The notes: generated by a model from the letters alone, not told the origin. DNA of 64,000 bases from Pseudomonas mandelii (GCF_006438925.1 NZ_RCZA01000009.1:300-64299); one strand, 5' to 3'; shown: positions 1 through 11,822, counted from the first letter of the stretch. Numbers and translations: made by a program.

Positions 1-67
1 AGTGAAACGATGCATCGCCGATGGTAGTGTGGGGTTTCCCCATGTGAGAGTAGGTCATCGTCAAGAT
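1..67 (+). rRNA. rrf: 5S ribosomal RNA, 3' part (cut by window start)
   Basis: The first bases match the 3' half of Pseudomonas 5S rRNA, including the GATGGTAGTGTGGGG segment and the GAGAGTAGGTCATCGTCAAG end. The 5' half lies outside the window. It is followed 9 bases later by an intrinsic terminator, so it is the last gene of an rRNA operon. The exact 3' end is estimated from the family. Confidence 0.93.
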
Positions 68-76
68 TAAATTCCG

Positions 77-112
77 AAACCCCTATCTGCGTATGCAGGT
101 AGGGGTTTTGTT
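77..112 (+). terminator. rRNA operon terminator
   Basis: A 14-bp stem (AAACCCCTATCTGC with GCAGGTAGGGGTTT) closes a GTAT loop and is followed by a T-rich run. Its position just after 5S rRNA makes it the end of the rrn transcript. Confidence 0.9.
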
Positions 113-201
113 TTGCCCGCAGGAAAACTGACCTGTAGGGTTTCTATGCAATGGCGCGGGGCATGGCTATCATGCGGGCCTCATTGTGAGGCGAGACTTG
201 C

Positions 202-1161
202 ATGCTGACATTGTTAAAGCTTCTTAAAGATGGCCGATTCCATTCGGGTCAGGCCTTGGGCGTCGCCTTAGGTGTCAGTCGTAGTGCCGTTTGGAAGCAG
301 CTTCAGCATTTAGAAGCTGAGCTGGGATTATCTATTCATAAGGTGCGGGGGCGCGGCTATCAACTGGCTGCGCCATTGACGCTGCTTGATCCTGTCGAGA
401 TAAGAGAGCAAGCGCCTTCTTGTGATTGGCCCATCCTGGTTTTCGATTCAATTGACTCCACTAATGCCGAGGCTTTGCGCGCCATAGAGCGGGGGCAGGC
501 GGCACCCTTTCTGGTGCTTGCCGAACGGCAAACTGCAGGTCGTGGGCGGCGTGGACGTAAATGGGCGAGTCCATTCGCGGAAAACATCTATTACAGCCTC
601 GTGCTGCGTATTGAAGGTGGAATGCGTCAGCTGGAAGGCTTGAGTCTTGTTGTTGGGCTTGCGGTCATGCAGGCCCTGCGTGAACTCGGTATTTCGGGGG
701 CTGGATTGAAGTGGCCCAACGATGTTCTGGTTGGTCAGAAGAAGATTGCCGGGATATTGCTCGAGCTGGTGGGAGATCCTGCTGATGTGTGTCACGTTGT
801 GCTGGGTGTGGGAATTAATGTGAACATGCAGATTACCGATGAGGTAGATCAGCAGTGGACGTCCATGCGGCTAGAGTCGGGCAAGGTGTTTGATCGAAAT
901 CACTTGGTCGGGGAGTTGGGCGCGATGCTCCAGGCATATCTGTGTCGTCATCAAGTCGACGGATTTTCAGCTATCCAGGCAGAGTGGGAGCAAAATCATC
1001 TCTGGCAGGGGCGGGCCGTGTCGTTGATCGCAGGTGTTAACCATATAGAAGGCGAAGTGCTGGGAATTGATAGTCAGGGTGCTCTGCGCTTGAGGGTGGG
1101 TGGTGTGGAAAAAGTCTTTAGTGGTGGTGAGCTCAGTCTGAGGTTGCGTGATGATTCTTGA
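202..1161 (+). CDS. birA: Bifunctional biotin--[acetyl-CoA carboxylase] ligase / biotin operon repressor BirA
   Basis: It activates biotin with ATP to biotinyl-AMP and transfers it to the AccB carrier protein; with biotinyl-AMP bound it can repress biotin genes. The 319 residues show an N-terminal winged helix (about 1-60, with VSRSAVWKQL as recognition helix), the catalytic ligase core with the adenylate-binding GRGRRG at 113-118, KWPNDV at 170-175 and the conserved KKIAGI around Lys181, and a small C-terminal SH3-like domain. Length agrees with E. coli BirA (321). The 3' end overlaps coaX, so the two cofactor genes are co-transcribed. Placement right after an rRNA operon is the usual Pseudomonas arrangement. 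Confidence 0.95.
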   Translation: MLTLLKLLKDGRFHSGQALGVALGVSRSAVWKQLQHLEAELGLSIHKVRGRGYQLAAPLTLLDPVEIREQAPSCDWPILVFDSIDSTNAEALRAIERGQAAPFLVLAERQTAGRGRRGRKWASPFAENIYYSLVLRIEGGMRQLEGLSLVVGLAVMQALRELGISGAGLKWPNDVLVGQKKIAGILLELVGDPADVCHVVLGVGINVNMQITDEVDQQWTSMRLESGKVFDRNHLVGELGAMLQAYLCRHQVDGFSAIQAEWEQNHLWQGRAVSLIAGVNHIEGEVLGIDSQGALRLRVGGVEKVFSGGELSLRLRDDS

Positions 1162-1900
1162 GCTCGACTGCGGAAACAGTTTTATCAAGTGGCGTGTGCT
1201 CGATGCGGATGTTCGGCGGGTGGTTGGTGAGGGTGTCGTTGAATCGGATCTCGCTTTGTTGGAGAGCTTGAAAACGCTCAAGGGTCTCACGCTCAAGTTT
1301 TGTCGGTTGGTCAGTGTCAGGACCGCCGAAGAAACCAGTGCACTGATTTCTCTGCTGACAGAAGCTTTTGGTGTTTCGGTGGTGTGTGCAGCGCCGTCCC
1401 GCGAAATGTCTGGGGTTCGCAATGGTTATGAGGAGTTCGAGCGGTTAGGGCTCGACCGTTGGCTGGCGATGCTTGGGGGATTCCAACTGGCTTCGGGTGC
1501 GTGCCTTGTGCTTGATTTTGGTACGGCTGTTACTGCGGACTTCATCTCTAGAGATGGAGAGCACCTCGGAGGATTTATATGCCCAGGAATGCCTCTGATG
1601 CGTAACCAATTGCGTACCCACACCCGTAGAATTCGTTATGGCGATCTAGCAGCCGAGCGCGCTCTGGAAAGTCTCGTTCCTGGTCGGACAACTGTCGAAG
1701 CGGTCGAGCGGGGATGCTCGTTGATGTTGAGAGGCTTTGTCCTGACACAGCTAGAGTTGGCGCGTAGTTATTGGGGGGATGATTTTGCTGTGTTCCTCAC
1801 TGGAGGAGATGCAGACCTGGTTTCCGGGATCGTGCCTGAGGCCAGGGTGGTTCCAGATCTGGTGTTTGTAGGTTTGGCTATGGCGTGTCCCTTGTCGTGA
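1151..1900 (+). CDS. coaX: Type III pantothenate kinase
   Basis: It phosphorylates pantothenate, the first step of coenzyme A synthesis, as a cytoplasmic ASKHA-fold dimer; type III enzymes are not feedback-inhibited by CoA. Visible motifs are the N-terminal ELDCGNS phosphate loop, the LDFGTA motif in mid-protein and the FLTGGDAD motif near the C terminus. The start is the ATG at 1151, giving MILELDCGNS as in other pseudomonads; a GTG one codon upstream (1148) is possible. The first 11 bases overlap the end of birA, implying translational coupling. Confidence 0.93.
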   Translation: MILELDCGNSFIKWRVLDADVRRVVGEGVVESDLALLESLKTLKGLTLKFCRLVSVRTAEETSALISLLTEAFGVSVVCAAPSREMSGVRNGYEEFERLGLDRWLAMLGGFQLASGACLVLDFGTAVTADFISRDGEHLGGFICPGMPLMRNQLRTHTRRIRYGDLAAERALESLVPGRTTVEAVERGCSLMLRGFVLTQLELARSYWGDDFAVFLTGGDADLVSGIVPEARVVPDLVFVGLAMACPLS

Positions 1901-1907
1901 GGTTTTT

Positions 1908-2348
1908 ATGCGTTGGTTGTTTCTGCTGCTGCTTGTTCTCAATGTGTTCTATTACATCTGGCACCAACAAGAGGCTCCTCTGCGCGCAAAGGATGTAACC
2001 CCTTTGAGTTTGTATCGGGGTTCGCAGCAGGACATTCGCTTGTTGAGTGAAACGACTGACGCGGCTCGTGATAAAGGAAAGCCTGCCCAGGCAGACGATG
2101 GATGTCTCTATCTTGGCGGTTTTACTCGTCAGGAAGCGGCTCAGGCGGTTGAGCGGCGATTGAGTGGCATGGAAATCAAGTTCGAGTCCTTGCTGAGGGC
2201 CCCCGCCGGGTCTGATGGTTACTGGGTGCGTGTGGCACCAGAAAGCCGGCGTTGGCTAGATGACTCGCAGCTGAAAAACCTTTCTAGAGAATTCAATGAG
2301 TTAAAACATAAAATAATGCCGTGCGAGGGGGTTGCACCCGCCGAATAG
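1908..2348 (+). CDS. SPOR-domain membrane-anchored protein
   Basis: This 146-residue protein begins with a hydrophobic segment (about residues 2-18, WLFLLLLVLNVFYYIW) that should anchor it in the inner membrane, with the remainder periplasmic. Residues about 65-135 (CLYLGGF..QEAAQAVERRL..YWVRVAPE) have the alternating pattern of a SPOR domain, which binds denuded peptidoglycan glycans at division sites. It lies 7 bases after coaX in the same operon. Its 3' end carries a -35 box for the downstream tRNA operon. Function in pseudomonads is not established; the SPOR call rests on pattern only. Confidence 0.75.
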   Translation: MRWLFLLLLVLNVFYYIWHQQEAPLRAKDVTPLSLYRGSQQDIRLLSETTDAARDKGKPAQADDGCLYLGGFTRQEAAQAVERRLSGMEIKFESLLRAPAGSDGYWVRVAPESRRWLDDSQLKNLSREFNELKHKIMPCEGVAPAE

Positions 2349-2360
2349 TTTGCATAGAAT
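2332..2360 (+). promoter_or_regulatory. Promoter P1 of the tRNA-tufB operon
   Basis: TTGCAC (2332-2337) and TAGAAT (2355-2360) are separated by exactly 17 bases and followed by a GC-rich discriminator (GGCGCCCGC), the pattern of growth-rate/stringently controlled stable RNA promoters. The -35 box lies inside the last codons of the SPOR-domain gene. Confidence 0.6.
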
Positions 2361-2449
2361 GGCGCCCGCTTCGCAGTGAAGACCTTTGATGGTTAACACC
2401 GCAAAGTGATGTCAACGCAGCTAACCTCAGGTTTTTAATGAGAAAATGC

Positions 2450-2477
2450 TTGACAGAAGGCTGGCATGATATAGAAT
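2450..2477 (+). promoter_or_regulatory. Promoter P2 of the tRNA-tufB operon
   Basis: A consensus -35 TTGACA (2450-2455) lies 16 bases before TAGAAT (2472-2477), with GC-rich sequence (GCCGGCTCGC) after it. Transcription would start only a few bases before tRNA-Tyr. Confidence 0.78.
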
Positions 2478-2490
2478 GCCGGCTCGCTTA

Positions 2491-2575
<85 letters not shown>

Positions 2576-2599
2576 TTTTTAGCGAGAGCTGCAAGCTCC

Positions 2600-2673
<74 letters not shown>

Positions 2674-2699
2674 AGTTTGCAGATCCTGCATAGCGTTAC

Positions 2700-2775
2700 G
2701 CTCTTGTAGCTCAGTTGGTAGAGCACACCCTTGGTAAGGGTGAGGTCAGCGGTTCAAATCCGCTCAAGAGCTCCA
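2700..2775 (+). tRNA. tRNA-Thr (GGT)
   Basis: A 76-nt tRNA with encoded CCA. Acceptor GCTCTTG pairs with CAAGAGC, and the anticodon loop CTTGGTAA carries GGT. It precedes tufB by 84 bases, the same linkage as E. coli thrT-tufB. Confidence 0.97.
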
Positions 2776-2859
2776 TATAACAAGGCAGATATGAAAATAT
2801 CTGCCTTTGTTTTAATGGCTTGTTTGACCTGCTCAATTCTTCTCCTAGGGGTGATTTTG

Positions 2860-4053
2860 ATGGCTAAGGAAAAGTTCGAACGTAATAAGCCTCACGTCAA
2901 CGTTGGTACCATTGGTCACGTCGATCACGGTAAAACCACTCTGACTGCTGCTTTGACCCGTGTCTGCTCCGAAGTTTTCGGTTCGGCAAAGGTTGACTTC
3001 GACAAGATCGATAGCGCCCCTGAAGAAAAAGCTCGTGGTATCACCATCAACACCGCTCACGTTGAATACGATTCGGCCGTGCGTCACTACGCACATGTTG
3101 ATTGTCCAGGTCACGCTGACTACGTAAAAAACATGATTACCGGTGCTGCCCAGATGGATGGTGCGATTCTGGTTTGCTCGGCCGCTGATGGTCCGATGCC
3201 GCAAACCCGTGAGCACATCCTGCTGTCCCGCCAGGTTGGCGTTCCGTACATCGTTGTCTTCCTGAACAAGGCTGACATGGTTGACGATGCTGAGCTGCTG
3301 GAGCTGGTTGAGATGGAAGTGCGCGATCTGCTGAGCACTTATGATTTTCCAGGTGATGACACTCCGATCATCATTGGTTCTGCGCTGATGGCGTTGAACG
3401 GTCAAGACGACAACGAGATGGGTACTACTGCCGTCAAGAAGTTGGTCGAGACACTGGATAGCTACATTCCGCAGCCTGAGCGTGCTATTGATAAGCCGTT
3501 CCTGATGCCGATCGAGGATGTTTTCTCGATCTCCGGTCGCGGTACTGTTGTGACTGGTCGTGTTGAGCGTGGCATTGTCCGCATTCAGGAAGAAGTTGAG
3601 ATTGTTGGTCTTCGTGACACTGTCAAAACTACTTGCACTGGTGTTGAGATGTTCCGCAAGCTGCTCGATGAAGGTCGTGCTGGCGAGAACTGCGGCGTAT
3701 TGCTGCGTGGTACCAAGCGTGATGATGTTGAGCGTGGCCAGGTTCTGGTCAAGCCGGGCACTGTCAAGCCGCATACCAAGTTCACTGCAGAGGTTTACGT
3801 TCTGAGCAAGGAAGAAGGCGGTCGTCATACTCCGTTCTTCAAGGGTTACCGTCCACAGTTCTACTTCCGTACCACGGACGTGACCGGTAACTGCGAATTG
3901 CCAGAAGGCGTTGAAATGGTAATGCCGGGTGACAACGTTCAGATGACTGTCACCCTGATCAAAACCATCGCGATGGAAGATGGGCTTCGCTTCGCTATCC
4001 GTGAGGGCGGTCGTACCGTCGGCGCCGGTGTCGTAGCTAAAGTCATCGAGTAA
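2860..4053 (+). CDS. tufB: Elongation factor Tu, copy B
   Basis: A GTPase that delivers aminoacyl-tRNA to the ribosomal A site. Of 397 residues, domain I has G1 GHVDHGKT (19-26), G3 DCPGH and G4 NKAD; domains II and III follow. The ATG at 2860 gives MAKEKFERNKPHV; the reading frame is open further upstream through tRNA-Thr, but only this start has a ribosome-binding site (TAGGGG, 2846-2851) and the family length. It is co-transcribed with the upstream tRNAs, so mature mRNA needs tRNA excision. Compared with tufA in this window, about 29 residues differ, clustered at both ends and in domain II, while the centre is identical. Confidence 0.96.
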   Translation: MAKEKFERNKPHVNVGTIGHVDHGKTTLTAALTRVCSEVFGSAKVDFDKIDSAPEEKARGITINTAHVEYDSAVRHYAHVDCPGHADYVKNMITGAAQMDGAILVCSAADGPMPQTREHILLSRQVGVPYIVVFLNKADMVDDAELLELVEMEVRDLLSTYDFPGDDTPIIIGSALMALNGQDDNEMGTTAVKKLVETLDSYIPQPERAIDKPFLMPIEDVFSISGRGTVVTGRVERGIVRIQEEVEIVGLRDTVKTTCTGVEMFRKLLDEGRAGENCGVLLRGTKRDDVERGQVLVKPGTVKPHTKFTAEVYVLSKEEGGRHTPFFKGYRPQFYFRTTDVTGNCELPEGVEMVMPGDNVQMTVTLIKTIAMEDGLRFAIREGGRTVGAGVVAKVIE

Positions 4054-4074
4054 GTTGTTGTAATGTCTTTTTCG

Positions 4075-4106
4075 GGCCGGCATAATGGTCGGCCTGATTT
4101 TGTTTT
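4075..4106 (+). terminator. Weak hairpin with T-rich tail between tufB and tRNA-Trp
   Basis: GGCCGGC (4075-4081) pairs with GTCGGCC (4088-4094), including one G-U pair, around a six-base loop, and is followed by TGATTTTGTTTT just before tRNA-Trp. It may terminate part of the tufB transcript or mark a processing site. The stem is short, so efficiency is uncertain. Confidence 0.45.
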
Positions 4107-4182
4107 AGGTCAGTAGCTCAATTGGCAGAGCGACGGTCTCCAAAACCGTAGGTTGGGGGTTCGATTCCCTCCTGACCTGCCA
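4107..4182 (+). tRNA. tRNA-Trp (CCA)
   Basis: A 76-nt tRNA with encoded CCA. Acceptor AGGTCAG pairs with CTGACCT, the anticodon loop CTCCAAA carries CCA, and the T arm is GGGGG-TTCGATT-CCCTC. The order tufB, tRNA-Trp, secE is the same as in E. coli. Confidence 0.97.
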
Positions 4183-4227
4183 GATTCACTTGGTGTGTCT
4201 GGCTTTCTTTTCACAGGATCTTCATAG

Positions 4228-4596
4228 ATGACTCCTAAAGCTGAAGCTCAAGGCTCTCGCTTCGATCTGCTCAAGTGGCTAGTAGTAGTCGCTTTGGTGG
4301 TTGTTGGCGTTGTTGGCAATCAGTATTACTCTGCTTCGCCGATCCTGTACCGCGTACTAGCTTTGCTCGCCATTGCTGCTGTAGCTGCCTTTGTAGGCCT
4401 GCAAACAGTCAAGGGCAAGTCTTTCTTTGTACTGGTTAAGGAAGCTCGCACCGAGATTCGTAAAGTCGTATGGCCAACTCGCCAAGAAACCACGCAGACC
4501 ACGTTGATCGTTGTGGCTGTTGTACTGGTTATGGCGTTGCTGTTGTGGGGGCTTGATTCCCTGCTCGGCTGGCTTGTTTCCTTGATTGTCGGCTAA
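4228..4596 (+). CDS. secE: Preprotein translocase subunit SecE
   Basis: An essential clamp subunit of the SecYEG channel in the inner membrane. The 122-residue protein has three hydrophobic segments (about 16-32, 41-58 and 93-120), the gammaproteobacterial long form. The conserved amphipathic helix and hinge before the last segment is readable as EARTEIRKVVWPTRQET. The gene lies 9 bases before nusG, the standard secE-nusG pair. Confidence 0.95.
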   Translation: MTPKAEAQGSRFDLLKWLVVVALVVVGVVGNQYYSASPILYRVLALLAIAAVAAFVGLQTVKGKSFFVLVKEARTEIRKVVWPTRQETTQTTLIVVAVVLVMALLLWGLDSLLGWLVSLIVG

Positions 4597-4605
4597 GGGT
4601 GTCCC

Positions 4606-5139
4606 GTGGCTAAGCGTTGGTACGTTGTGCATGCTTACTCCGGTTACGAGAAGCATGTCATGCGCTCGTTGGTAGAGCGCGTAAAGCTGGCTGGCATGGA
4701 AGATGGCTTTGGCGAAATTCTGGTTCCCACTGAAGAAGTGGTTGAAATGCGTAATGGCCAGAAACGCAAAAGCGAGCGCAAGTTCTTCCCAGGTTATGTG
4801 CTGGTTCAGATGGACATGAATGAGGGTACTTGGCACTTAGTCAAGGATACTCCTCGGGTGATGGGTTTTATCGGCGGTACCGCTGATAAGCCTGCACCTA
4901 TCACAGATAAAGAGGCAGAAGCGATTCTGCGTCGCGTTGCTGATGGTAGCGACAAGCCGAAGCCGAAGACGTTGTTCGAGCCAGGTGAGTCGGTACGTGT
5001 CAATGACGGCCCGTTTGCCGACTTTACTGGCACGGTCGAAGAAGTTAACTACGAGAAGAGCCGGATTCAAGTGGCAGTGCTCATTTTCGGTCGCTCTACT
5101 CCGGTAGAGCTAGAGTTCAGCCAGGTCGAAAAAGTCTAG
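4606..5139 (+). CDS. nusG: Transcription termination/antitermination factor NusG
   Basis: It binds the RNA polymerase clamp, suppresses pausing, and links polymerase to Rho or to ribosomal protein S10. The 177 residues comprise an N-terminal NGN domain (RWYVVHAYSGYEKHV start, about 1-115) and a C-terminal KOW domain (about 125-177, GESVRVNDGPFADFTGTVEE). The start codon is GTG at 4606. A strong hairpin follows the stop, separating it from rplK. Confidence 0.97.
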   Translation: MAKRWYVVHAYSGYEKHVMRSLVERVKLAGMEDGFGEILVPTEEVVEMRNGQKRKSERKFFPGYVLVQMDMNEGTWHLVKDTPRVMGFIGGTADKPAPITDKEAEAILRRVADGSDKPKPKTLFEPGESVRVNDGPFADFTGTVEEVNYEKSRIQVAVLIFGRSTPVELEFSQVEKV

Positions 5140-5154
5140 CTGAGCAAGCATCCC

Positions 5155-5183
5155 AACCCCGCAGCCCTAGGCTGTGGGGTTTT
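5155..5183 (+). terminator. Intrinsic terminator or attenuator after nusG
   Basis: AACCCCGCAGCC (5155-5166) pairs with GCTGTGGGGTT around CTAG, followed by a short T run (TTTG). No strong promoter is visible between it and rplK, so it probably attenuates rather than blocks transcription. Confidence 0.7.
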
Positions 5184-5256
5184 GTCGTCACTGGGATAAA
5201 CGCGCAAGTAACCGGGGAGCCTTTCGAGGCGTTCGAACCCGTAATTGGAGTGCCTC

Positions 5257-5688
5257 ATGGCCAAGAAGATTACCGCTTACATCAAGCTGCAAGTGAAGGC
5301 CGCTCAGGCTAACCCAAGCCCACCTGTTGGTCCTGCTCTGGGTCAGCATGGCGTGAACATCATGGAATTCTGCAAGGCTTTCAACGCCCGTACTCAGGGT
5401 ATTGAGCCAGGTCTGCCGACTCCAGTGATCATCACTGTCTACAGCGACCGTAGCTTCACTTTCGAAACCAAATCCACACCTGCTTCGGTTCTGCTGAAGA
5501 AAGCTGCTGGTCTGACTAGCGGTTCCGCTCGTCCGAACACCGTTAAGGTTGGCACCGTTACCCGTGCTCAGCTGGAAGAAATCGCGAAAACCAAAAACGC
5601 GGATTTGACTGCAGCTGATATGGACGCGGCCGTGCGTACTATCGCCGGTTCTGCTCGTAGCATGGGCCTTAACGTGGAGGGTGTGTAA
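5257..5688 (+). CDS. rplK: 50S ribosomal protein L11
   Basis: It binds 23S rRNA at the GTPase-associated centre with L10/L12 and is needed for RelA activation on stalled ribosomes. It has 143 residues. The Pro-rich N-terminal start (NPSPPVGPALGQHG) and the C-terminal RNA-binding domain (SARSMGLNVEG end) are intact. ATG at 5257 follows TTGGAG; an in-frame ATG four codons upstream lacks a suitable spacer. TAATG overlap couples it to rplA. Confidence 0.97.
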   Translation: MAKKITAYIKLQVKAAQANPSPPVGPALGQHGVNIMEFCKAFNARTQGIEPGLPTPVIITVYSDRSFTFETKSTPASVLLKKAAGLTSGSARPNTVKVGTVTRAQLEEIAKTKNADLTAADMDAAVRTIAGSARSMGLNVEGV

Positions 5689-6383
5689 TGGCTAAGTTGA
5701 CCAAGCGTCAAAAGGCTATCGCCGGCAAAATTGAAGCAGGCAAGTCCTACAACTTTGTAGACGCGGCTGCTTTGCTGGCTGAGCTGTCGACCGTCAAGTT
5801 CAGCGAGTCGTTTGACGTTGCTGTAAACTTGGGTGTTGACCCGCGTAAATCCGACCAGGTCGTTCGTAGCGCTACTGTGCTGCCACACGGCACTGGCAAG
5901 ACCGTTCGCGTTGCTGTGTTCACCCAAGGTCCAGCTGCTGAGGCCGCTTTGGCTGCCGGCGCTGACCGTGTAGGTATGGACGATCTGGCTGCCGAAATGA
6001 AAGGCGGCGACCTGAACTATGACGTAGTTATCGCATCCCCGGATGCAATGCGCGTTGTTGGTCAGTTGGGTCAGATCCTGGGCCCACGTGGCCTGATGCC
6101 TAACCCTAAAGTCGGCACCGTAACGCCAGACGTAGCTACCGCGGTTAAGAACGCCAAGGCTGGTCAGGTTCGTTATCGCACCGACAAAAACGGCATCATC
6201 CACACCTCCGTTGGCAAGGTTGGCTTCGACGCCGTCAAGCTGAAGGAAAACGTTGAAGCCCTGATCGCTGATCTGAAGCGTATCAAGCCAGCTTCCTCGA
6301 AAGGTATTTACGTCAAGCGCGTTACCCTGAGCACCACCATGGGTCCAGGCCTGGTCATCGACCAAGGCTCGCTCGACGCGTAA
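5688..6383 (+). CDS. rplA: 50S ribosomal protein L1
   Basis: A 231-residue L1-stalk protein. It contacts 23S rRNA helices 76-78 and the exiting tRNA and, in E. coli, represses the rplKA mRNA. The conserved LGPRGLMPNPKVGTVT signature is visible near residues 125-141. Its ATG overlaps the rplK stop by one base. A structured L10-type leader follows before rplJ. Confidence 0.97.
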   Translation: MAKLTKRQKAIAGKIEAGKSYNFVDAAALLAELSTVKFSESFDVAVNLGVDPRKSDQVVRSATVLPHGTGKTVRVAVFTQGPAAEAALAAGADRVGMDDLAAEMKGGDLNYDVVIASPDAMRVVGQLGQILGPRGLMPNPKVGTVTPDVATAVKNAKAGQVRYRTDKNGIIHTSVGKVGFDAVKLKENVEALIADLKRIKPASSKGIYVKRVTLSTTMGPGLVIDQGSLDA

Positions 6384-6581
6384 GACGCAGGTTGGCGCAA
6401 GCGATTGCGCCAATTGAAAGATTGGGGTCCCTGCCTGGCGGGGGCTATCCAAGACCGTAGGCGACGCAAGTCTTAAACCTTAAGCCTACGCAGATGGTGC
6501 TCCCGGTTCCTTACCGAATCAGACACCAAAACGACATCTGGCCTCGGTTGGATGAAACGGTAACAAGCAGGAGTTTTTCCC
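6384..6581 (+). promoter_or_regulatory. rplJL (L10-type) mRNA leader
   Basis: This 198-base gap before rplJ holds several hairpins. The clearest is a perfect 9-bp stem (TTGGCGCAA, 6392-6400; TTGCGCCAA, 6405-6413) with a GCGA tetraloop and no T run, so it is a structural element, not a terminator. In gammaproteobacteria the equivalent leader binds L10-(L12)4 to repress rplJL translation. Position and size support the same role here; I could not fold it fully. Confidence 0.6.
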
Positions 6582-7082
6582 GTGGCAATTAAACTTGAAG
6601 ACAAGAAGGCCATCGTCGCTGAAGTCAACAAGGCTGCCCAAGTTGCTCTGTCCGCTGTCGTGGCTGATGCCCGTGGCGTAACAGTAGGCGCTATGACCGG
6701 ACTCCGTAAAGAGGCTCGTGAAGCTGGCGTTTACGTACGTGTTGTACGTAACACCCTGCTCAAGCGCGCCGTTGCTGGCACTCAATATGACGTGCTCAAC
6801 GACGTGTTCACCGGCCCGACCTTGATTGCATTCTCCAAAGAACATCCGGGCGCTGCTGCTCGTATCTTCAAAGAGTTCGCAAAAGGTCAGGATAAGTTCG
6901 AGATCAAGGCAGCTGCGTTCGAGGGCAAGTTCCTCGCAGCTAATCAGATCGACGTACTGGCAAGCCTGCCGACCCGTGACGAAGCAATTTCCCAGCTGAT
7001 GAGCGTGATTCAAGGCGCAACCAGCAAATTGGCTCGTACTCTGGCGGCTCTTCGCGACCAGAAAGAAGCTGCCGCAGCCTAA
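6582..7082 (+). CDS. rplJ: 50S ribosomal protein L10
   Basis: The stalk base protein: its N-terminal domain binds 23S rRNA next to L11, and its C-terminal helix carries L12 dimers. It has 166 residues and a GTG start at 6582 preceded by AGGAG. The C terminus is the Ala/Lys-rich helix expected for L12 binding. It is presumably the autogenous repressor acting on the preceding leader. Confidence 0.97.
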   Translation: MAIKLEDKKAIVAEVNKAAQVALSAVVADARGVTVGAMTGLRKEAREAGVYVRVVRNTLLKRAVAGTQYDVLNDVFTGPTLIAFSKEHPGAAARIFKEFAKGQDKFEIKAAAFEGKFLAANQIDVLASLPTRDEAISQLMSVIQGATSKLARTLAALRDQKEAAAA

Positions 7083-7162
7083 GGCTGAGCGACTCCTTTC
7101 AGCGTTTATTGTTTATTTCGATGGCCGCGTAGGCTGTCACCCCAATACAGGAATTTATAGTC

Positions 7163-7528
7163 ATGTCTCTGACTAACGACCAAATCATCGAAGCAATCGG
7201 CGAAAAATCCGTTCTGGAAATCGTTGAGCTGATCAAGGCCATGGAAGAGAAGTTCGGCGTTTCCGCTGCCGCTGCTTCCGCTGGTCCAGCTGCTGTCGCT
7301 GCCGTTGTTGAAGAACAAACTGAATTCAACGTCATGCTGCTGGAAGCTGGCGAGAAGAAAGTTAACGTGATCAAGGCAGTGCGTGAACTGACCGGTCTGG
7401 GCCTGAAAGAAGCCAAGGCTGTAGTTGACGGCGCTCCTGGCGTTGTTCTGGAAGCTGTTTCGAAAGACGCAGCTGACAAAGCAAAAGCCACTCTGGAAGA
7501 AGCAGGCGCTAAAGTCGAGCTGAAGTAA
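7163..7528 (+). CDS. rplL: 50S ribosomal protein L7/L12
   Basis: The 121-residue stalk protein recruits translational GTPases. The N-terminal dimerisation domain, the Ala-rich flexible hinge (about 38-52, SAAAASAGPAAVAAVVE) and the globular C-terminal domain with LGLKEAKAVVDGAP are all present. An attenuator after the stop lets this gene be transcribed in excess of rpoBC, consistent with four or more copies per ribosome. Confidence 0.97.
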   Translation: MSLTNDQIIEAIGEKSVLEIVELIKAMEEKFGVSAAAASAGPAAVAAVVEEQTEFNVMLLEAGEKKVNVIKAVRELTGLGLKEAKAVVDGAPGVVLEAVSKDAADKAKATLEEAGAKVELK

Positions 7529-7574
7529 GCATCGACTTTGCGTCTCCAGCCCGAGCGTTAAGCGAAAGGCTGAT

Positions 7575-7603
7575 GGCTGGTGGCTCTTGCCACCGGCCTT
7601 TTT
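7575..7603 (+). terminator. Attenuator between rplL and rpoB
   Basis: GGCTGGTGGC (7575-7584) pairs with GCCACCGGCC (7589-7598) around TCTT and is followed by TTTTT. It is a typical intrinsic terminator placed inside the rplJL-rpoBC unit, like the partial terminator known between rplL and rpoB in E. coli. The rest of the 220-base gap shows no obvious promoter. Confidence 0.8.
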
Positions 7604-7748
7604 CCGTTATTGGCAGCCGACTGGGTCGGTGCTGATAACGAGCTGTAACCACCCGATGCGGTGGCGCAAACCATGGGGTTTGCACGATTTTCTGGCTGCT
7701 CCCGTCGGGAGGGGCCAAACAAGCAGGTGACCAAGCTGGGGAACGCTG

Positions 7749-11822
<4,074 letters not shown>

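Noticed and set aside
2731..2859. In-frame extension of tufB upstream through tRNA-Thr
   Set aside because: The frame is open but runs through the tRNA gene, and only ATG 2860 gives the conserved EF-Tu N terminus with a Shine-Dalgarno sequence.
2845..4083. Long open frame antisense to tufB
   Set aside because: High-GC codon bias opens antisense frames opposite highly expressed genes; no conserved protein is recognisable. The same applies opposite rpoB, rpoC, fusA and tufA.
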